Shown here in pieces: positions 25,047 through 32,452 of a DNA stretch of 64,000 nucleotides. Under the pieces are notes generated by a model. The model did not search any database. It worked only from the letters and a program-made list of their open reading frames with translations, and had not been told where the DNA came from. The stretch is from DATJPR01 sp963843525 (GTDB taxonomy: Bacteria > Bacteroidota > Ignavibacteria > UBA10030 > UBA6906). Made by a program: the position numbers and the translations under genes. Location: assembly GCA_963843525.1 (NCBI GenBank), contig CAWJKM010000010.1:124001-188000 (forward strand), given 5' to 3'. How positions within the stretch are numbered: the stretch's first letter is position 1; each line of letters begins with the position of its first letter.

Positions 25047-26070
25047 TCAGCGCAACAGAAGGAGCTTGATCACTTGTTTCGTCGATGTCCCGTTTGCTGC
25101 ATCAGTTACCTTGAGACTCGCCAGATAGATGCCGCTCGGAGCCGGACTCGCGTTTTCCATGGTTCCATTCCAAGAAACCCTATATCGGCCCTGGGGCCGG
25201 TACCCGCGCACCAGCTCCGCGACTTCCCTTCCAGAGAGATCATACAACGTTATCGTTACATGGCCTGGAAAAGGCAGGGAATACTCGAGAGTTGTCGAGG
25301 GATTAAACGGATTGGGATAGTTGCGCAGAAACAGGAATGCCTGAGGAATATTCTTCTCTGAGACCGCAGTGATCGTACTCAACACAAACACCGTATCCAG
25401 CGAACTGGCCAGGGACGAGCGATACCCAGTACGACTTTGAATTATAACCGGTTCGAAAAACATTGAGCAGGCAATTCCTTGCGTGGACATTGATCGAGAA
25501 TCTTCCGCTATCGCCGGTCACCTCAGACTGTTCATCGACGCTTCGGACCGTTGCATTGGAGAGAGGTTTCAGAGTTGATGAATCCTTCACTGTACCGGAA
25601 ACGACCGCTATCGCTCCCGCCAGATCATTTACTGCTCCAAGGGTCGGGATCGTGTCGAGGTAGAAATATCCGGCCGACTGGTTGAAGTTTATGGACCAGC
25701 CAGGAGATGGCGCTTGCACGTCGCTCCCCGGGCCAGGACCGAAAACCAGCTTCATAGCGAATGCATTTGGCCACCTGATAGTGATGGAATCGCCTGAGGG
25801 ATTGATTGAGAGCGGGCTGACCAGGCTATCCGCTGTAAGCAGTGTGTACTCATGGTCCAGGCTGATCCCCGTTTTGAACATTGCTGTTCCTGAGCGGGAT
25901 GACAGAGACCAACCATCCAGATTTGTCAAAGGGTAATTCATTTCGAGCACCCAACCCCCGGGGGTGAAATATAACTCACTGATAATCGCGGGGATGAGTG
26001 GGTTGGCAATGGCGATCGGCATGGAAAGGACGATCGCGAGAAGGGTCGCGCATCGAGTCGCATGTATCAC
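25047..26070 (-). pseudogene. Frameshifted type IX secretion cargo protein
   Basis: Two frames together encode one secreted protein of about 340 residues. The first (from about 26070) has a signal peptide and a carboxypeptidase-regulatory-like domain (VSGTVKDSSTLKPLSNATVR); the second contains LRNYPNPFNPSTTLEYSLPF and a C-terminal sorting domain ending KQVIKLLLLR. The switch lies around 25395-25425, and total length is one base over a multiple of three. The preferred start is GTG at 26070, overlapping the upstream stop (GTGA) behind GGAAAGGAA; ATG at 26088 is possible. A sequencing error or a true inactivating insertion would both explain it. Cargo function is unknown. Confidence 0.75.
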
Positions 26071-26666
26071 TGTGATTTCCTTTCCCATTCCATAGTAAGG
26101 TTGCGATCCGGCATGAAATGAAGATGCTCGATTGTGTAGGTGGTCTCCCCCCCCTCTTCCGCCGCGTGTTGAGGTTTCGGTGATATTCGTCTCAACTTCA
26201 GGAGAGCCGGTACTTCGATCTCGACTGTCATACGATCGAGCGGCCGCCCCCAGGAGGCCGTTGTCGTCAGGATATATTCGAGGGATCTGCCGCGCGCACC
26301 CTGATGAAAGCTGATGCGGTATGACTGGGTGGTATAGGGCGGTATTTCGATACCGAATGTAACCCCGGATTTCCCCATACGACAAGGTATCTTTTTTCCC
26401 TCGGAAACCTCGACGATTTCAACAGAATCCGGCAAAGACCCGCTTCGTACAAAAGGATAGAAGACCGCCTGTCGGATCTCTTCTGCTCCGGGGTTGTCGA
26501 AAAAATAAAGACCGGAAAAATCGAACGCCCGGTCGTGAAGAGAGAACCGGAGAGTTTCTCTGGGGAACCTGACCGGTTGTGAGAGGAGAGATGAAGCAGA
26601 GAACAACATCACGAGGAGAACGGACGCCGTGGACCAAACATGTGTTTTACACGAAGGCCGGGACAT
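26067..26666 (-). CDS. Secreted protein of unknown function, upstream of a type IX cargo gene
   Basis: The 199-residue product has a signal peptide (core ASVLLVMLFSASSLLSQ) and a mature part rich in beta-type sequence. No family is recognised. It overlaps the frameshifted type IX cargo gene by four bases, so the two are likely made together and may form a secreted or surface pair. The start at 26666 has a GAGAAG site and lies 22 bases from the predicted transcript start. No Cys for lipid attachment is seen at the signal end. Confidence 0.75.
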   Translation of the reverse strand: MSRPSCKTHVWSTASVLLVMLFSASSLLSQPVRFPRETLRFSLHDRAFDFSGLYFFDNPGAEEIRQAVFYPFVRSGSLPDSVEIVEVSEGKKIPCRMGKSGVTFGIEIPPYTTQSYRISFHQGARGRSLEYILTTTASWGRPLDRMTVEIEVPALLKLRRISPKPQHAAEEGGETTYTIEHLHFMPDRNLTMEWERKSQ

Positions 26667-26694
26667 GGATCTTCTCAGATGACGATTGGTGAAC

Positions 26695-26725
26695 AAAAGA
26701 TAAGCCCGGCAGGGCCAAATAGCAA
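26695..26725 (-). promoter_or_regulatory. Promoter of the unknown secreted protein and cargo gene
   Basis: Minus strand: TTG at 26725-26723, 20-base spacer and TATCTTTT (then G) at 26702-26695. Initiation near 26688 leaves about 22 bases before the ATG at 26666. Confidence 0.55.
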
Positions 26726-26874
26726 TACGAGACGCCGGACGAAAGGCAACTGTCCAGCAATGGTCCGTAAGTAGAATCGCGATTTACGGCCACGCCGCGA
26801 AGAGGTCACCGATGGAATGGTGTTTCCGATGCAAAAGCCACACAACACACATCCCGAACAGGAAAGTCGTTGAG

Positions 26875-26903
26875 AAAAAACAAAACCCGACGTTAGTCGG
26901 GTT
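26875..26903 (-). terminator. Rho-independent terminator of the small transcription unit
   Basis: Minus strand: perfect eight-base-pair stem AACCCGAC / GTCGGGTT with loop TAAC (26903-26884), followed by TTGTTTTTT. No annotated minus-strand gene precedes it except the 32-codon frame at 26981-27079, so it probably ends that unit. Confidence 0.75.
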
Positions 26904-26980
26904 CTGGAGGCCCTGAGAACTGGCGATGCCACATCCGCGCGTATTGTTATGCGGGGATTGGATACACGTGCGGGGTATGT

Positions 26981-27079
26981 CTAATCACGATTTTCCATCT
27001 TACTGAGTTTCTGCCAAGCGCGAATACAACCGAGGACATAGGGGACAAGAACAACGCCCCAGACGAGAGGAGTAAACAT
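26981..27079 (-). CDS. Candidate 32-residue single-helix membrane protein
   Basis: A 33-codon frame directly after an in-frame TGA begins MFTPLVWGVVLVPYVLG and ends with a basic, polar tail (AWQKLSKMENRD). This is the layout of a small bitopic membrane protein with one hydrophobic helix of about 15 residues. A GGGA site lies six bases before the ATG. It lies between a strong minus-strand promoter (27152-27182) and a terminator (26875-26903), so it has its own transcript of about 270 bases. Short frames arise by chance, and the RNA itself may be the product. No homologue is recognised. Confidence 0.4.
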   Translation of the reverse strand: MFTPLVWGVVLVPYVLGCIRAWQKLSKMENRD

Positions 27080-27105
27080 ACATTCCCATCAATTGTTGCA
27101 AAAAG

Positions 27106-27147
27106 TGGAAAACATGCCTTGAATTGGTGTTTTCCAGTGGCAAAAGG
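27106..27147 (-). promoter_or_regulatory. Two mutually exclusive hairpins in the leader of the small unit
   Basis: The segment TGGAAAACA (RNA sense, within 27136-27128) can pair with TGTTTTCCA at 27114-27106 (nine pairs) or, through AAAACACC, with GGTG..TTTT just upstream (from about 27151). The two pairings cannot form together, which is the layout of an attenuator or riboswitch-like leader. Only base complementarity supports this. Confidence 0.4.
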
Positions 27148-27151
27148 ACAC

Positions 27152-27182
27152 CCATCATAGTGAATCTGCGACCCATTGTCAA
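27152..27182 (-). promoter_or_regulatory. Strong promoter of the small transcription unit
   Basis: Minus strand: TTGACA at 27182-27177, 17-base spacer, TATGAT at 27159-27154, followed by GG. In Bacteroidota terms this is TTG-N20-TAnnATGG. Initiation is expected near 27147. Confidence 0.6.
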
Positions 27183-27460
27183 ATCACGTCTGGAACTTCA
27201 AAGAAGGTCAACTGAATACTGAGTTCCGAATTTTCATCCGCAGAATCGACACGACCGGAGGCAGAAGGTCGTGCACCCTTTGGGGTGTGACGCCCAAGAC
27301 ATCCTGATGAGATTCCGCCGATTCCGGTTGCGGCATGACTGGATTCCCGATAGTGTGCCAGCAGACCAACGACACAAAAAGAAGAACCAAATTGTCACAG
27401 ACGGACGACGGAAGGTTGATAACGGTGAAGGAAGACGAGGCCAGGCCTATGGGGATGTCG

Positions 27461-27491
27461 TTGACACTTTAGCCGTTTTTGCGTAGATTGG
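27461..27491 (+). promoter_or_regulatory. Promoter of the tRNA-Gln/tRNA-Glu pair
   Basis: TTGACA at 27461-27466, 17-base spacer and TAGATT at 27484-27489, followed by GG. Initiation near 27497 would be about 11 bases before the mature tRNA-Gln. Confidence 0.65.
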
Positions 27492-27507
27492 GTCTGCTTT
27501 TGAAGAT

Positions 27508-27578
27508 TGCCCCGTCGTCTAATGGCAAGACGGCAGACTCTGGATCTGCTTATCGAGGTTCGAATCCTTGCGGGGCAG
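27508..27578 (+). tRNA. tRNA-Gln, anticodon CTG
   Basis: The cloverleaf folds fully: seven-pair acceptor stem TGCCCCG / CGGGGCA, D arm with TAATGG, anticodon stem GCAGA / TCTGC with loop CTCTGGA (anticodon CTG), and T arm with GGTTCGAATCC. The discriminator is G and CCA is not encoded. It is transcribed with tRNA-Glu five bases downstream. Confidence 0.93.
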
Positions 27579-27583
27579 CAAGC

Positions 27584-27655
27584 GGCCTTATCGTCTAACG
27601 GTTAGGACGGAGCCCTCTCAAGGCTCAAATACGGGTTCGATTCCCGTTAAGGCTA
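27584..27655 (+). tRNA. tRNA-Glu, anticodon CTC
   Basis: Acceptor stem GGCCTTA / TAAGGCT (with one G-T pair), D arm TAACGG, anticodon stem GAGCC / GGCTC with loop CTCTCAA (anticodon CTC), and T arm GGGTTCGATTCCC. Discriminator A, no encoded CCA. The convergent exporter gene ends 13 bases away. Confidence 0.93.
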
Positions 27656-27667
27656 CTTCTGCTCCCC

Positions 27668-29290
27668 TCACTCCATCGCCGTAACCTTCACTCCCGCTCC
27701 AAGCCCCTTTCTTTTCCGCGAGAAGAAAAGGATGGGAATCACACAGAGAAGAGTAATAATGGCAGCCACGAAGAAATCATCGTCGACGGCCGAGACGAAC
27801 GCCTGTTGCCTCAAATAGTAATCGAGCAGAGCCCCCGCCTGCATGGAGGAGGTTGCAGAGGTCCCGCCGATCATGTTCTGCGCAAACCTGCTGAGCCCGA
27901 GTAGAACACTCTGTGTTTGGGGCGAGGCGGCGGTTACGGACTCCGAAAAGATGCTTGTGTGGAAGCTTGTGCGCATCGTAAGGAGAGTCCCCATGAGCGC
28001 AACTCCGAACGATCCTCCAATCTGCCTCAACACATTGAACAGCGCGGAAGCCTGCGCCATTTTTTGCCCGGGAATCTCGGAGAGCGCCAACGTGCTGAGC
28101 GGGGCGAAGATGAATCCCATCCCCACTCCCCTCAGGTACAGGGACACCATGATCGAAGATTTCTCAGAGAAAAGGGACAGGGAGTGGTTGACGAACAGAC
28201 TGAGGGACATCAGGGTGATTCCGAAGAGCGCGAGAAACTTTGGATTCACTTTGTCCGAGAGTCTGCCGGCAATCGGCCCGCTCACGGACATGATCAACCC
28301 TATCGGCAGAAATAGTGAGCCGGCCTGAAAGGCGGTGTAGCCGAGTGCGTTTTGCAGGTAGAGCGGAAGCAGGAACGTACTGCCGAACATTCCCATTCCG
28401 AAAATGAAGAGAACAAGGTTGCCCATGCCGAAGTTGAAGTTTTTCAGCAATGAAAGGTCGACAAGGGGATGGCGGATCGTGAGCTCGACGAACAGAAAGA
28501 CGGCAAGCGCAATCAATGAGATTGCAAAACAGGACAGAATGAGGGTCGACGTCCAACCTCCGGTGTTCCACTCGGCATTACCGTCGGAGAATGCAATCAG
28601 GAGAAATGTCAAAAACGTGGCAACCGAGAGAAAACCGACGATGTCAAACGGAGTGGCCGTCCCCTTTTTATATTTCCGTTGGACAACAATGGTGGCGATC
28701 ATGCCGACGATGCCGACAGGGACATTGATGTCAAAAATGGAATGCCATGCGAAATTGTCGATCAGCCAGCCGCCGAGAGTCGGACCGAGAGAAACGGAAG
28801 CGGCCGCGGACACTGTCCAGAATCCCAGAGCAACGCCGCGTTTCTCGGGAGGAAACTCCCTCGTGACAATGGCCATCCCGACCGGCATAAGGAACCCTCC
28901 TCCCACACCCTGGACGACCCGGAAAAGAATCAGGGCCATCTCATTCCATGAGATCGAGCAGAGAAGAGAACCCAGCGTGAACAAGCCCAACCCCAGGGCG
29001 TATGTTCGTTTGTAGCCGAACGTGTCTGCAATCCATCCCGATGTGGGTATCGCAATAGCGAAGGCGAGCAGATAGGCAGTGGCGACCCACTTCACGTCAT
29101 TCACTCCAATCCCGAAGGTCGCCATGATCTTCACGAGCGACACATCGACGATCGTCGCATCGAGGACGACCATGAACGTCCCCAGCATGACGTTCACCAG
29201 GACCCACCATTTGTACCGCGAATGCGTGGTGTCCAGTAACGAACCGGAATCGCGGGACTCCCCTCCCCTGATCGACCTGAGACCTGCCAT
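27668..29290 (-). CDS. DHA2-family MFS multidrug exporter
   Basis: The 540-residue protein has about 14 hydrophobic helices, the DHA2 pattern, with motif D1 (LDATIVDVSLVKI), motif A (GWIADTFGYKRTY) and motif C-like GFLMPVGMAIV / GPTLGGWL. It resembles EmrB/QacA proton-driven drug exporters. Start at 29290 has an AGGGAA site and removes an unlikely 37-residue extension. It lies back-to-back with a TolC/MFP/RND operon, which could supply an outer-membrane channel and adaptor. The substrate is not predictable. Confidence 0.9.
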   Translation of the reverse strand: MAGLRSIRGGESRDSGSLLDTTHSRYKWWVLVNVMLGTFMVVLDATIVDVSLVKIMATFGIGVNDVKWVATAYLLAFAIAIPTSGWIADTFGYKRTYALGLGLFTLGSLLCSISWNEMALILFRVVQGVGGGFLMPVGMAIVTREFPPEKRGVALGFWTVSAAASVSLGPTLGGWLIDNFAWHSIFDINVPVGIVGMIATIVVQRKYKKGTATPFDIVGFLSVATFLTFLLIAFSDGNAEWNTGGWTSTLILSCFAISLIALAVFLFVELTIRHPLVDLSLLKNFNFGMGNLVLFIFGMGMFGSTFLLPLYLQNALGYTAFQAGSLFLPIGLIMSVSGPIAGRLSDKVNPKFLALFGITLMSLSLFVNHSLSLFSEKSSIMVSLYLRGVGMGFIFAPLSTLALSEIPGQKMAQASALFNVLRQIGGSFGVALMGTLLTMRTSFHTSIFSESVTAASPQTQSVLLGLSRFAQNMIGGTSATSSMQAGALLDYYLRQQAFVSAVDDDFFVAAIITLLCVIPILFFSRKRKGLGAGVKVTAME

Positions 29291-29730
29291 CGTATTCCCT
29301 GCGCCGTTCTCCAAATCCTCTATTATTCTCACACGATAAAACGCCTGCGCCATTGCGGAGGTTCCTCGGCCAGGGTGTCCTTCGTGGGCATGACTGGACA
29401 TTCATCGGGCAGAGCGAATGCGGGGCTTCGTCCGGAATAGACCCAGTGTAGACGAGTCTTGCCCTGTCCAGAGACTCGCATAGGAATTTTGCCAGTTCAT
29501 GTCGATTCCGGAACCTCCCGAACGACAATCCAATATGAAGGCTCCATCCCGGGGCGGACGGCAGCGTTTTTTTTCTTACGGAGAGGGAATTTCCGGCAAG
29601 GAAGCAGTGTTGAAGCATTACTTGCAATTCCCTTCGTGCTTCGGTGCAGCGACGTTTCTGAAGCACAGGCACCTCTCCAACCCAAGTAAGCCCCTCTTTC
29701 CATCAGCCATTTTCCAGGATTCAAGGATCA
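29291..29730. other. Divergent intergenic region between MFS and RND efflux genes
   Basis: 440 bases without a convincing gene. No TetR- or MarR-type regulator is encoded. I saw no clear inverted-repeat operator or consensus promoter on either strand, although promoters for both efflux systems must lie here. Confidence 0.5.
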
Positions 29731-31299
29731 ATGTCGAGACTCTTTGTCATTGTGTTACTCCCCGGCCTTCTTGTCTGGCATGGGCACACCGCGTACGGGC
29801 AAGCGGAGGCAAATCCTGACAGCGCTCTCCAGGCGACTCTCCGAAGTCTTCCGGGCACTTCTCTTTCCCTCCGTCAGGCGGTGGACCTTGCCCTCGAAAA
29901 CGCCACATCGGTCCGTAGAGCCGAAGCGGGACATCGTGCTGCCGACGCGGCGGTGCGCAGGGAGGAAGGCGCCTTCGATCCACGCCTTTTCTTCAATCTG
30001 AACTATGCAGATCAGAAAGTGCCCACGGCATCATTCTTCGCCGGGGCACCGGTCCTGTCGACGCAACAGACAGCAACCCAGTCAGGACTGAGCATGAATC
30101 TTCCGATCGGTACGCAGCTGCAACTCTCTCTCAACACGGTGCGACTCGGGACAAACTCCTCTTTCGCATTCCTCAATCCGGAATACGACGCTTTCGGAAG
30201 TCTGACGGTTCGCCAGCCGCTGCTGGGAGGGTTTGCCGCGTCCGCGCGCAAGCAGCTTTCGCAGGCAGAGAAACAATCGGAAGGGGGAAAAGATCGTTAT
30301 GATCAACAGATCCTTACCGTGACCAGTGAGGTGGAGCGGATGTACTGGGATCTGTATGCCGCTGAACGGGACTATGTTGTGCAGATTCTTACGCGTGATC
30401 GTGCGGCGGCTTTTCTGAAGGAAACGCAACTCCGGGCAAAGGCGGGCCTTGTCGGGCCCGACCAGGTTGCCAATGCCAGGACCTTTTTGGCAGAGCAGGC
30501 CCTCCAGTTACTCGACCGGGAAGAGGCCCTGGACCTTCTGTCCGACCAGATCGCTTCACTGATCGGCACCCGGCCGGGCGGGGGCACCGACCGATACATC
30601 ACCACGGATGAACCGACGAGCAGCCCTGGAGTCGGTTCGGTGGACTCTCTCGTTGCGCAGGCGGTACGAGGCAATCTCGATTTGCATGCGGCGCACACCG
30701 ATGTTGAGGCAGCAGCAGTCCTTTCCGAAGCAGCACGATGGGAAGCGCTGCCGAGTGTGGATCTTGTCGGCTCACTGGGTGGAACAGGCCTCGGAGGGAA
30801 CGCGCAGGGCGTTATCTTCGGGACGGATACCCTTCGGATTGCCACTGCCCCGGGGTTTGGTGATGCGTTGAAGCAGGTCTACAGGCGTCTCTACCCCAAC
30901 TGGAGTATCGGCGTCGAGGTCAGTATTCCTCTTGGATTCAGAAGCGGGCTCGGTGAGAAGGACCGGCTGGAGGAGGAAGTGATCAGTGCGCAACAGACGT
31001 ATCTTGAGAAACGGCGAATGCTGGAGGAGCAGGTGCGCTCGACATGCAGGGAGCTGGAGAACGGCAGGAGCCGGCTCGATGCGGCGCGCGAGGGCGTAGA
31101 AGCGGCACACGAACAGGTAAGGATCGGGATTATCGAATTCCGCAACGGACGCTCGACTGCATTTGAACTTGTGCGGCTGGGGGAAGACCTTGCGGTCGCG
31201 GAGCGGCGGTATTCCCAGGCGCTTGTTCGCACTGCCAAGGCGGCGGCAACCCTGAAACAATTGACGTCCGGCGCGTACCGGGGAACGTCGAATCAATGA
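29731..31299 (+). CDS. TolC-family outer-membrane efflux channel
   Basis: TolC-type proteins form a trimeric barrel plus periplasmic tunnel for drug and protein export. The 522-residue product has a signal peptide (core LFVIVLLPGLLVWHGHTAYG), then the two repeated helical halves with LSLRQAVDLALENATSVRRAE near residue 45 and the heptad-rich segments in which coiled coils form, ending VRTAKAAATLKQLTSGA. Its stop overlaps the adaptor start by four bases (ATGA), so channel, adaptor and pump are coupled. Confidence 0.93.
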   Translation: MSRLFVIVLLPGLLVWHGHTAYGQAEANPDSALQATLRSLPGTSLSLRQAVDLALENATSVRRAEAGHRAADAAVRREEGAFDPRLFFNLNYADQKVPTASFFAGAPVLSTQQTATQSGLSMNLPIGTQLQLSLNTVRLGTNSSFAFLNPEYDAFGSLTVRQPLLGGFAASARKQLSQAEKQSEGGKDRYDQQILTVTSEVERMYWDLYAAERDYVVQILTRDRAAAFLKETQLRAKAGLVGPDQVANARTFLAEQALQLLDREEALDLLSDQIASLIGTRPGGGTDRYITTDEPTSSPGVGSVDSLVAQAVRGNLDLHAAHTDVEAAAVLSEAARWEALPSVDLVGSLGGTGLGGNAQGVIFGTDTLRIATAPGFGDALKQVYRRLYPNWSIGVEVSIPLGFRSGLGEKDRLEEEVISAQQTYLEKRRMLEEQVRSTCRELENGRSRLDAAREGVEAAHEQVRIGIIEFRNGRSTAFELVRLGEDLAVAERRYSQALVRTAKAAATLKQLTSGAYRGTSNQ

Positions 31300-32435
31300 T
31301 ACGAACTCAAGAAATGGATGGAAGGATGATGCGCATGCTAATGGGAAACATACTCGGGAAAGGCCTTCCGGCTCTTCCCGGATCACTTGTCGCATTGCTC
31401 ATGTTCAGCGCGGTGGCCCTGCAGCCCGGATGTTCGGGTCAGCAGGGTGGCGCCGGAGGGTTCTCCATGCCGCCGATGCCGGTCGAGGTTGCGCAGGCAC
31501 GGATGCAGACGGTCGAGGACAAATTCGAAGCGGTGGGGAGTATCGAAGCAGACGAAGCGATCACCGTCGTATCGGAGATTGACGCCGCGGTGGTCAGTCT
31601 GCCGTTCCGGGAAGGGAGTTTCATCAGGAAGGGGGATCTCATCGCACATCTCGACGACTCTCAGCTTGCCGCAGAACTCTCGCGGGCCGAGGCTCTGCAT
31701 GAACAGAGTCACACGAGCTATGAGCGCATCAAGTCCATTGTAGATCAGAAGGCCGGCTCACCGCAGGACCTCGACGATGCCGCGGCAGCCCTCAAGGTGG
31801 CTGAAGCCAATCTTGCCCTTGCCAGGGCTCGCCTCGCGAAAACGCGTATCGTCGCACCGTTCAATGGAATCGTCGGCGCCCGTCGGGTCAGCGTCGGGTC
31901 ATTCCTGCGTGCAGGACAGGCCATCACCGAGCTTGCCAACATCGACGAGATGCGCGTCAATTTCTCTGCGCCCGAGCGATACCTTTCCAAGATGAGTCAG
32001 GGCTCGGAGGTCACGGTATCCACGACGGCCTTCCCCGCACAAGGACTGAGCGGGAAGGTCATTGCCATCGAGCCGGTCCTCGATGCCGGGACGAGGAGCG
32101 CACGGGTTGTCGGCCGCATGCAAAATCCCGGGCGGAAACTCCGGCCCGGAATGTCTGCAAACGTGTCGGTGGTCCTGAGTCAGCGGCCGGGGGCGATCAC
32201 CATACCGAATGAAGCCGTGTTCGCCAATGGCGACCAGTCCTTTGTCTATGTCGTGAAGACCGACAGCACGGCGGCCCGGGTCCCCGTCACCCTCGGGACC
32301 CGCCTGGCCGATGCGGTCGAAATTGTGCAGGGGCTCGCTTCAGGCCAGATGATTGTCCGGACAGGCCATCAGAAACTGTTCGATGGCGCACGGGTGGTGC
32401 CGATCGGTGCACAAGCCAGCGCACCAGCTCATTAA
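31296..32435 (+). CDS. RND efflux periplasmic adaptor subunit
   Basis: Membrane-fusion adaptors link an RND pump to the TolC channel. The 379-residue protein has an N-terminal membrane/lipobox-like stretch (ALQPGC), the barrel-sandwich half motifs around SLPFREGSFIRKGDLIAHLDD and KTRIVAPFNGIVGARRVSVG, a coiled-coil hairpin between them and a beta-barrel with GKVIAIEPVLDAGTRSARV. The N-terminal Cys may be lipidated, though the lipobox is imperfect. It overlaps the upstream channel gene and precedes the pump by 17 bases. Confidence 0.93.
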   Translation: MIRTQEMDGRMMRMLMGNILGKGLPALPGSLVALLMFSAVALQPGCSGQQGGAGGFSMPPMPVEVAQARMQTVEDKFEAVGSIEADEAITVVSEIDAAVVSLPFREGSFIRKGDLIAHLDDSQLAAELSRAEALHEQSHTSYERIKSIVDQKAGSPQDLDDAAAALKVAEANLALARARLAKTRIVAPFNGIVGARRVSVGSFLRAGQAITELANIDEMRVNFSAPERYLSKMSQGSEVTVSTTAFPAQGLSGKVIAIEPVLDAGTRSARVVGRMQNPGRKLRPGMSANVSVVLSQRPGAITIPNEAVFANGDQSFVYVVKTDSTAARVPVTLGTRLADAVEIVQGLASGQMIVRTGHQKLFDGARVVPIGAQASAPAH

Positions 32436-32452
32436 CGCGAAGGGATGAGAGC

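Noticed and set aside
26875..27182. Known structural RNA (tmRNA, SRP RNA, RNase P RNA or 6S RNA)
   Set aside because: No SRP GGAAG-loop signature, tRNA-like end or RNase P core was found; 6S cannot be tested without folding, so it is left as an unclassified unit.
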